In this document: positions 1 through 5,058 of the stretch, one piece after another | Layout: each line of letters opens with the position of its first letter | Position numbering within the stretch: position 1 is the stretch's first letter | From: Bacteroidota bacterium | Lineage (GTDB): Bacteria; Bacteroidota; Bacteroidia; Chitinophagales; Chitinophagaceae | Reading direction: 5' to 3' | Length of the DNA: 5,058 nucleotides | Assembly (NCBI GenBank): GCA_023392185.1 | Contig: JAEVZP010000232.1 | Location: 1 to 5,058, forward strand | Program-made: the position numbers and the translations under genes | The notes under the pieces: model-generated | Told to the model about the DNA's origin: nothing | Database searches by the model: none | What the model saw: the letters and a program-made list of their open reading frames with translations, nothing else

Positions 1-1
1 G

Positions 2-3000
2 ATTAATCAGTGCAACTGCCAAAACACTTATGATATAGAAGTAACTGTAAATCCACATGAAGGCGTTAAGATTGACTGTCCTTCCGTAGTTTGTGAAGGC
101 GCAACGACCCATTATAAAACAGACGCCCCCTGTGGAACCTATGAATGGACTGTTAACGGCGGTACTATCATAAGTGGCCAAAACACGCCTGACATCACAG
201 TTCATTGGGACAACGTAGATGCTTCTGGCTATGGATATGTTCTTTTTGATAGCCGAAAAGACTGCCATGTTGAATGCCCGAATATTACGGTAATCAAAGT
301 TCCTGTTGTCCTTTCCAAAGGAACAATCAATGGACCCGAAGTCGCTTGTCCTTATACAGCCGTTTTGTATCGCCTCCCGCAGTGGCCGGCCACCGTTTAC
401 AATTGGTCCATTACTACATCCGGGACGGGAGCGGTTCTCACCAACACAGATCAACGCAATGAGATACTGCTGAATACCAGCGCTCCCGGTATTCTAGAGC
501 TCAAATGCGATTACTACAATACCCTTCTTAAGTGCGGAGGAACTGCCCGCATCCAAATAGAAGTAGTACCTATGGCTTCCTTGAGCGGCCCCCTAAAAGC
601 CTGTAAGAGCACTTCCCAAACCTATACGAGTTCTGTCCCTGCCGATTGGTTCATGATTATGCCTACAGGACTTTCGGTTAATGGACCGTCTGGCACGACA
701 AGCTGGAACGCCTCCTTATCCATTGCAGGAACCTATCGGATTGGCGTTAAAGGAAAAGTTTGTGCGCCGGAACCCTTATTGGTTGTTGTGAAAGCGCCAC
801 CTCCCGCACCGGACAGCATCAGCGGCCCGGAAAAAGCCTGCACAGGCATTCCTACAAAATATTTTGCCCATAATGCTATGGCCGGTACTTTGTTTAACTG
901 GAGCAGTCCTACAGGAGGCGTCTTTAACTCAGCCAATGGAGGCATTACCTATGCTACCTTTAGCAGCCCTGTCTCTGATATTGTCCAACTCACGCGTAGT
1001 TGGATGGATCTACCGGTGGGGTGCGAATCTCCTGCAATAAGCCGAACCATCACTCGTCCAACGGGCATTCCGGAAGTTACCGGTCTCGTTACCGCATGTG
1101 TAAACAGTTATGTTCCTTATAACGCAGGTTCTTATAAGGATGCGGAGGAGTATGAATGGTCTGTCGTTCCTGCTACGCTGGGTAGTGTTTCAGCCAACCA
1201 GGGAGCTTACGAAGCGACTGTATTGTGGAACGACGTACCGGTTGCCACTCCCGGACTGGTAATTGTAAAAGCCAAAAAGTGCAGCACAGTGAAGATCGAT
1301 ACGCTTGCTGTAACCGTAAGCCCGGGCACAACGCTTACCATCACACCCAATAATGGAAGTGGTTGCGCGAATCTTTATACCGTTCTTCAAGTAGTAGGCA
1401 CGCCCGCGCTCACCAGTTATGCCAACATTACATGGAGTTTTGGGAACCGTTCTTTTAGTGGCCCCCCTATGCTCAGTTATCAGCTTCCCAATGCTTCGAC
1501 CAACCAGACCTATCCTGTCTCCGTCACAGTTAAAAACCCGAATGGTTGCTATACGCAGGTAACCGCAAACACCCAGTTTACGGTATTGCCGGCTCCGGTC
1601 GTAAGTATCTCCCCCAAGGATACGCTCTATGTGTGTAGCTTGGGGCAAACAATCACGGCTACGCCAAGTCCCGACTACGGCGGTCCTCCTTCTATCACCT
1701 GGTATTATAATGGAACGGCGGTCGGAACGGGAAACACTTACTTTGCAACGCAGCCGGGAAAATATCATGCAGTAGCTACCAACCCGAACGGATGTAGCAG
1801 CATCACAAAAACTTTAACCATCATTGAAGTGCAGTGTATACCCGCTTGCCCGGGGCCCGGTCCTGACCTGAACATACTTTCCAACGATTGTGGAGTTGTG
1901 GAGATTGAAGCCAATTTCGCTGCCGGAAGTATGTCCCACGGCTGGGAGCTGAAGCCTAAAGACCCTGGCGGTTGGAGCCAAATTGTTTCTTCCACTCCTA
2001 CTTACGAAAAATGGCGCCATACTTTCGGCGCAATTGGCCAATACGATATTATTTTTGAAGCCTATTATCTGGACGATTCCGGAAAGACGTGTATTAGCCG
2101 CGCCAGCCAGGCCGTAAATGTTCCGCTCGCGCCAAGGCTGGATACCCGCGTAAGCTGCGCTAGCGGCCAGTATGTTGTGGAACTCGTTGATGTGTCCGGA
2201 CCCGGTGCCGGCAGCAACTTCCCCACCTCTTACGACTTCTACGAGGGCAGTACTTTTCTGGGCAACAGCACCTCCGGAACCCTTGTGCTGCCCAGCGTGA
2301 CCTCCGGGCCGCATTCCTACACCATGGTTATAAACAGGAACGGGACAACGCCCTGCACTACCAGCACAGTCATCACCCTGGATCCCTTACCTACAGTCAG
2401 CTTTACTGCAACGCTCAATCCGGCGTGCGTCAATGAAGCAGCAGTCCAGTTTGTACCGACGCCGAACGACTCCTCGCTGTATGATTACCTCTGGGATTTT
2501 GGCGACAGTACTAACAACCGGTATCCGAAGGCTGCAAGGGTGTATGGAAATGGGTCAATTGGAACAGTAAATGCCAAACTTACCATGAAAGATCACAACG
2601 GTTGCGTTTTCCAGGTGGCAAAAGATATTCTGATTGTTGAGGATTCGCTATATGGGTTTATAAGCCAATCGCCGCCCAATCCTTGTATGGGCAGCCATGC
2701 AGAAGTTTTGTATAACCCAGAGCTATATCCTAAAAACAGCATCCCCATCAGCTATGCCTGGTACAAGTTGGATGACCTCCTGCCCGTTGTAAGCAATCCG
2801 ATCTATGCATACGAGCCGGACGGCTATCGCGTAGAGGTAAAAAATAAGTATGGCTGTCGCCTGATGACGTCGCTGACAGCCGTAAACTTCTGCAACATCC
2901 CCGATCCGGTTATCTTCGGCGATACGGTTTACTGCACCGACAGCCGTTTCACTATGTATGGCTATGCCGGCAACGGCGCTTATACCTATACCTGGAAGCG

Positions 3001-4279
3001 CAACGGCGTTACTTTGCAAACCAGTCCGCAACCCAATCTGGAACAAGCCAATCTGCCTGCCGGCGTTTACACCTACGTGCTTACTTTATCCATGCCCAAT
3101 CCCACAGGGGGCATCTGCGAAAAACAAAGCCAGGCCTTTGTGCTTACGGTTTACAGTCTGCCGGCAGATCCCTGGATAGATGCACCGGCTCTTGTGAGCT
3201 GCACCCCCTATACGCTCAGCCTGAGCGCCGGCGCTGCCGCGCCGGGCACTTTCAACTGGAGCAATGGAAAGAGCGGAAGCCCGATCACCGTTTACAATGG
3301 TGGCCAATACCGCGTTTATTTTACCGATGTACACGGATGCCGTAGCAAGGCAGATGCTTTTGTGCCCAGAGATCCAAACGGTTATCTGTGGATTTTCCCT
3401 TCGGGCTGTTATAGCGTGTGCGACCATAACTTTCCTTTCTCCCTGCCGGGCCCCTTCGGGCATTTCAATAACTGGGAATGGCAGCAGGGAGGCGTTGGTT
3501 CTGTAACAGGCAATGGAGCCGTTCCTTTCTTCGACGGTAGCAATCCCGACGTCTATAACCTGGCGCTGGATAACGGGCTGTGTGCCGCTACAAGCGAGCC
3601 GATGAATGTAGAAGTCAAAATCGACGGTTGCAGCCCCGACCCTTGCGAAGCGCAGTATGCCAGTCTGCTGAACGTCTATCAGCAAAACAGTGAAACCGCC
3701 TGCGAATGGTTTGCCGACCTGCAGTTTTTCAACAGCAGCTCGTCCCCCATTCCTTACAACATTACCAGCGATGTGGGTTGGGTTAATCCGGCCAATGGCC
3801 TGGTTCCGTTGGGGGGCTCTACCCACACTTTCCAGCTGATGCTGCCTCCGGCATTTCCAGGGGGGGGTGTTACGCTGACCCTTACCTATGACCAGGGACC
3901 ATCCGGCTTCTGCGAACAACTGATCAACCTGGATTTGGAACCCTGTGACCGCATTGCGCATCAAAAGGCAGGCGGGGGAAACAAAAACGCGGCAACGGGC
4001 GAAAAGAACGCGCCGGTGTTGCCTGCGCTGCAACCCTTGCTTTCGCTGGCGCCCAACCCGGCATCGCAAACGGTGCAGATCGGCTATCGCACCGCTGCCT
4101 CCGGAAGCATAGAGCTTTATGATGTGCTGGGCCGCCGCGTAGCTGCCCGTGCCATACCGGCGGCCACAACCGATCGCTGGAATCTGGATGTCTCTGGTTT
4201 TGTGCCGGGTGTCTATCAGGTGGTGCTGCGCACCGAAGGCAGGGTGAGCCTGCACCAAAAACTATCCATCCAACGCTAA
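2..4279 (+). CDS. Giant multi-module PKD/Ig-like secreted protein with T9SS type A sorting domain (5' end missing)
   Basis: The frame is open from the left edge to the TAA at 4277-4279, giving 1425 residues without a start, so the gene begins upstream. The TTG at 365-367 is not a credible start: the coding signal, including a complete PKD-like module, continues upstream of it. The visible protein is a chain of about fifteen modules (residues 20-1315), a linker (1316-1346, rich in Gly, Lys, Asn and Ala) and a T9SS sorting domain (1347-1425). Modules typically have a Cys near the start, a central aromatic strand such as YEWTV, FNWSS or ITWYY, and an end such as NPNGCYT or DVHGC. No catalytic motif is seen. 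Such proteins in Bacteroidota are exported by Sec, then T9SS, and act on the surface or outside the cell, often in adhesion or gliding; an adhesin or matrix role here is inference. The next gene follows after 85 bp on the same strand. GC content rises strongly towards the 3' end. Confidence 0.93.
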   Translation: MNQCNCQNTYDIEVTVNPHEGVKIDCPSVVCEGATTHYKTDAPCGTYEWTVNGGTIISGQNTPDITVHWDNVDASGYGYVLFDSRKDCHVECPNITVIKVPVVLSKGTINGPEVACPYTAVLYRLPQWPATVYNWSITTSGTGAVLTNTDQRNEILLNTSAPGILELKCDYYNTLLKCGGTARIQIEVVPMASLSGPLKACKSTSQTYTSSVPADWFMIMPTGLSVNGPSGTTSWNASLSIAGTYRIGVKGKVCAPEPLLVVVKAPPPAPDSISGPEKACTGIPTKYFAHNAMAGTLFNWSSPTGGVFNSANGGITYATFSSPVSDIVQLTRSWMDLPVGCESPAISRTITRPTGIPEVTGLVTACVNSYVPYNAGSYKDAEEYEWSVVPATLGSVSANQGAYEATVLWNDVPVATPGLVIVKAKKCSTVKIDTLAVTVSPGTTLTITPNNGSGCANLYTVLQVVGTPALTSYANITWSFGNRSFSGPPMLSYQLPNASTNQTYPVSVTVKNPNGCYTQVTANTQFTVLPAPVVSISPKDTLYVCSLGQTITATPSPDYGGPPSITWYYNGTAVGTGNTYFATQPGKYHAVATNPNGCSSITKTLTIIEVQCIPACPGPGPDLNILSNDCGVVEIEANFAAGSMSHGWELKPKDPGGWSQIVSSTPTYEKWRHTFGAIGQYDIIFEAYYLDDSGKTCISRASQAVNVPLAPRLDTRVSCASGQYVVELVDVSGPGAGSNFPTSYDFYEGSTFLGNSTSGTLVLPSVTSGPHSYTMVINRNGTTPCTTSTVITLDPLPTVSFTATLNPACVNEAAVQFVPTPNDSSLYDYLWDFGDSTNNRYPKAARVYGNGSIGTVNAKLTMKDHNGCVFQVAKDILIVEDSLYGFISQSPPNPCMGSHAEVLYNPELYPKNSIPISYAWYKLDDLLPVVSNPIYAYEPDGYRVEVKNKYGCRLMTSLTAVNFCNIPDPVIFGDTVYCTDSRFTMYGYAGNGAYTYTWKRNGVTLQTSPQPNLEQANLPAGVYTYVLTLSMPNPTGGICEKQSQAFVLTVYSLPADPWIDAPALVSCTPYTLSLSAGAAAPGTFNWSNGKSGSPITVYNGGQYRVYFTDVHGCRSKADAFVPRDPNGYLWIFPSGCYSVCDHNFPFSLPGPFGHFNNWEWQQGGVGSVTGNGAVPFFDGSNPDVYNLALDNGLCAATSEPMNVEVKIDGCSPDPCEAQYASLLNVYQQNSETACEWFADLQFFNSSSSPIPYNITSDVGWVNPANGLVPLGGSTHTFQLMLPPAFPGGGVTLTLTYDQGPSGFCEQLINLDLEPCDRIAHQKAGGGNKNAATGEKNAPVLPALQPLLSLAPNPASQTVQIGYRTAASGSIELYDVLGRRVAARAIPAATTDRWNLDVSGFVPGVYQVVLRTEGRVSLHQKLSIQR
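2393..2644 (+). other. PKD domain (clearest copy in the array)
   Basis: Residues 798-881 carry the canonical PKD signature YLWDFGDS (W831-D832-F833-G834-D835), followed by a YG..G.. stretch and the strand AKLTMKDHNGCVF, in the order expected for a PKD beta-sandwich. This is the strongest single domain assignment in the array. PKD domains are non-catalytic and serve as spacers or in protein and carbohydrate contacts in extracellular proteins. Confidence 0.85.
3860..3867 (+). repeat. G8 homopolymer inside the large CDS
   Basis: Eight consecutive Gs encode a Gly-Gly-Gly stretch in the last module, about 170 bp before the sorting domain. Losing one G puts a TGA at 3876-3878 in frame; gaining one puts a TGA at 3889-3891 in frame. 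Either change would remove the sorting domain. As assembled, the frame is intact. Confidence 0.9.
4040..4276 (+). other. T9SS type A C-terminal sorting domain
   Basis: Residues 1347-1425 match the type A sorting domain at every landmark: the opening LSLAPNPAS with its NP motif, the central IELYDVLGRRV strand (Y1373, G1377), the late GVYQVVLRTEG (from G1403), and a basic terminal strand ending KLSIQR at the extreme C-terminus. In the known family this domain directs export through the T9SS outer-membrane channel, is usually removed by the PorU sortase, and the mature protein is often attached to A-LPS or released. The T9SS machinery itself is not in this window. Confidence 0.95.
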
Positions 4280-4313
4280 CCCATTGCTCCAAACGCCTCT
4301 TTCTCTCCCATCA

Positions 4314-4334
4314 CCCCGCTCCTTCGGAGCGGGG
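4314..4334. repeat. GC-rich intergenic palindrome, REP-like
   Basis: The arms CCCCGCTCC (4314-4322) and GGAGCGGGG (4326-4334) are perfectly complementary over 9 bp around a TTC loop. A flanking TCACCCC (4311-4317) can instead pair with GGGGTGA (4339-4345), so the left arm has two possible partners. From memory, similar GC-rich palindromes followed by GGCCGGGGGTGAGG-like tails occur repeatedly between genes in several Bacteroidota, so a dispersed palindromic element is the favoured reading. It lies 35 bp after the upstream stop codon and 30 bp before the next start. It could also weaken or terminate transcription, but no solid T-run directly follows the stem; only a scattered T-rich stretch appears at 4349-4364. 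Confidence 0.75.
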
Positions 4335-4364
4335 CCGGGGGGTGAGGCTTTAATTCCTTTCTCT

Positions 4365-4418
4365 ATGAAAAAGCTGCTTCTGTTTTTTACCCTGCTGCTT
4401 TCTACAACCGCCCATGCC
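4365..4418 (+). other. Sec signal peptide of the downstream protein
   Basis: The first 18 residues have a short basic n-region (KK), a leucine/phenylalanine-rich core (LLLFFTLLL) and a polar c-region ending AHA, followed by Q19, a common first mature residue in Bacteroidota. This fits signal peptidase I cleavage after A18 and lacks a lipobox cysteine, so the protein is not a predicted lipoprotein. Confidence 0.9.
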
Positions 4419-5058
4419 CAGAGCTGGCAATGGGCCAAACGGGGGGGCGCTACCAACAACTCCCGCAATTACGATCCAGAACGTGTTTATGACATGACAA
4501 CCGATAAGTGGGGCAACGTTTATGCCATCAGCTACACCAATATGTCGCAGATAAACATCGACGGCCACAGCCTGCCTACCGGCATTGGCGACGAGAATGC
4601 GGTGGTGGCTTCCTGGGACTGCAACGGCAATTACCGCTGGTCGAAGTTTATTGGCTGTTTTAATGGCTGGAACCCTCTCTCCATCGGTGTAGACACGCTG
4701 GGCGGCGTCTATGTCACAGGCTTTTTCTCCTCTATACATAGTCAAGGCTATTTCCGCATAGGCACCGACACCACCTTTGGCTATACGGAAAAAAGGGTTA
4801 TCATTTTTAAACTGGACAGCAGCGGTGCTTATAAGTGGGCACGGCTACCGGAGGCCGATACGGCAACGCTCAGATCAACTAGTATCTATTTTCCGGACAT
4901 GGAAGTGGAAGGCGACGGAACGGTTCATCTGCTTGCCCAAATGTGGCCGGGCGCTTATGCAGACGGACAACTGGTCATCCCACCCCGAACCGGCGCGGCC
5001 AGTTCTAACCTCTACATTATGAAGTACGACAAAAACGGGCGGTACACCGGTGTTGTGA
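4365..5058 (+). CDS. Secreted SBBP/beta-propeller-like repeat protein (3' end missing)
   Basis: The frame opens at ATG 4365 and stays open to the right edge, giving 231 residues with no stop. The start is chosen because it gives an ideal signal peptide (MKKLLLFFTLLLSTTAHA, predicted cleavage after A18). There is no Shine-Dalgarno sequence before it, which is normal in Bacteroidota. The mature part opens with SWQWAKRGG, a phrase typical of secreted Bacteroidota repeat proteins. Three rounds of a roughly 63-73-residue repeat follow: DKWGNVYA (47), DTLGGVYVTG (110) and EGDGTVHLLAQ (182), alternating with WDCNGNYRWSK (84), FKLDSSGAYKWAR (148) and MKYDKNGRYTG (219). This matches the SBBP/beta-propeller pattern. 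No catalytic residues are recognisable. A T9SS sorting domain at the unseen C-terminus is expected from the family but cannot be seen. It is probably co-transcribed with the upstream gene. A G7 run lies just after the signal peptide. Confidence 0.9.
   Translation, partial: MKKLLLFFTLLLSTTAHAQSWQWAKRGGATNNSRNYDPERVYDMTTDKWGNVYAISYTNMSQINIDGHSLPTGIGDENAVVASWDCNGNYRWSKFIGCFNGWNPLSIGVDTLGGVYVTGFFSSIHSQGYFRIGTDTTFGYTEKRVIIFKLDSSGAYKWARLPEADTATLRSTSIYFPDMEVEGDGTVHLLAQMWPGAYADGQLVIPPRTGAASSNLYIMKYDKNGRYTGVV
4441..4447 (+). repeat. G7 homopolymer at the start of the downstream CDS
   Basis: Seven Gs encode the end of Arg26 plus Gly27-Gly28, just after the signal peptide. Losing one G brings the frame to a TGA at about codon 44, and gaining one also leads to a TGA at about codon 44, so either slip would leave only the signal peptide and a short tail. 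The frame is intact as assembled. Confidence 0.85.

Larger units (their letters stand above)
59..3946 (+). other. Array of about fifteen degenerate PKD/Ig-like modules
   Basis: Approximate module starts, read by eye from recurring patterns, are at 59, 311, 578, 812, 1073, 1328, 1598, 1871, 2135, 2393, 2645, 2894, 3164, 3380 and 3632. Four begin with a similar phrase (INGPEVAC, LSGPLKAC, ISGPEKAC, VTGLVTAC), which resembles the PKD-like modules of large Bacteroidota surface proteins. Those starting at 1598 and 2645 look more Ig-like (ITWYYNGTAVG; YAWYKLDDL with GYRVEVKNKYGC). The copies are far too diverged to form DNA-level direct repeats. Cysteines recur near the start and end of many modules, which suggests intramodule disulfides in an extracellular protein. 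The last two modules (3380-3946) fit the pattern least well and their fold is uncertain. Boundaries are accurate to perhaps ten residues. Confidence 0.75.

Noticed and set aside
1190..2314. Several minus-strand and overlapping open frames of 76-192 codons
   Set aside because: All lie within the large gene, have no recognisable protein features, and compete with a frame that shows continuous module patterns.
3086..4258. Long minus-strand open frame of 390 codons opposite the 3' half of the large gene
   Set aside because: It is fully antisense to a well-supported coding region with a recognised sorting domain. Its translation shows no domain or signal peptide, and long antisense frames are expected where GC is high.
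4314..4364. Classical intrinsic terminator
   Set aside because: The stem is strong but is followed by GCCGGGGGGTGAGG rather than a T-run, so the standard terminator form is not met. Partial termination cannot be excluded.
4350..4745. Minus-strand open frame of 131 codons over the start of the downstream gene
   Set aside because: The plus strand here encodes a textbook signal peptide and SBBP-like repeats, so this is a shadow frame.
4777..5022. Plus-strand open frame of 81 codons in another frame near the right edge
   Set aside because: It overlaps the repeat-containing frame starting at 4365, which continues to the window end; its own translation shows nothing recognisable.
1..5058. A defence system, CRISPR array, insertion sequence or phage module
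   Set aside because: No transposase, nuclease, integrase or direct-repeat-spacer pattern is seen on either strand; both genes are secreted structural-type proteins.

Overview
The window looks like Bacteroidota DNA, most probably a Chitinophagaceae- or Saprospirales-like member. Three things point there: a C-terminal type IX secretion (T9SS) sorting domain of the type A kind, a very long secreted protein built from degenerate PKD/Ig-like modules, and gene starts without a Shine-Dalgarno sequence. The class-level placement is inference; the phylum is well supported because T9SS is essentially confined to Bacteroidota.

Layout: positions 2-4279 are the 3' part of one giant plus-strand gene, open from the left edge. 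Its true start lies upstream of the window; the first start-like codon in frame, a TTG at 365, is internal. The visible 1425 residues consist of about fifteen cysteine-containing beta-sandwich-type modules of roughly 75-105 residues, then a short Gly/Lys/Asn-rich linker, then a T9SS sorting domain of about 79 residues. An 85-bp gap follows. It holds a strong GC-rich palindrome (9-bp perfect stem, 3-nt loop) and no recognisable promoter. A second plus-strand gene starts at 4365 with a clear signal peptide and runs off the right edge. Its 231 visible residues contain three rounds of a repeat resembling the SBBP/beta-propeller repeats common in secreted Bacteroidota proteins.

The two genes are probably a pair of exported surface or extracellular proteins: a modular adhesin- or matrix-like protein and a propeller-like protein, both likely entering the periplasm by Sec, with at least the first crossing the outer membrane by T9SS. 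No enzymatic domain, RNA gene, CRISPR array, transposase or defence gene is visible. The points most worth a second look are a G8 tract where any single-base slip would cut off the sorting domain, a G7 tract just after the second gene's signal peptide, the intergenic palindrome with two alternative pairings, and a marked GC rise along the large gene.
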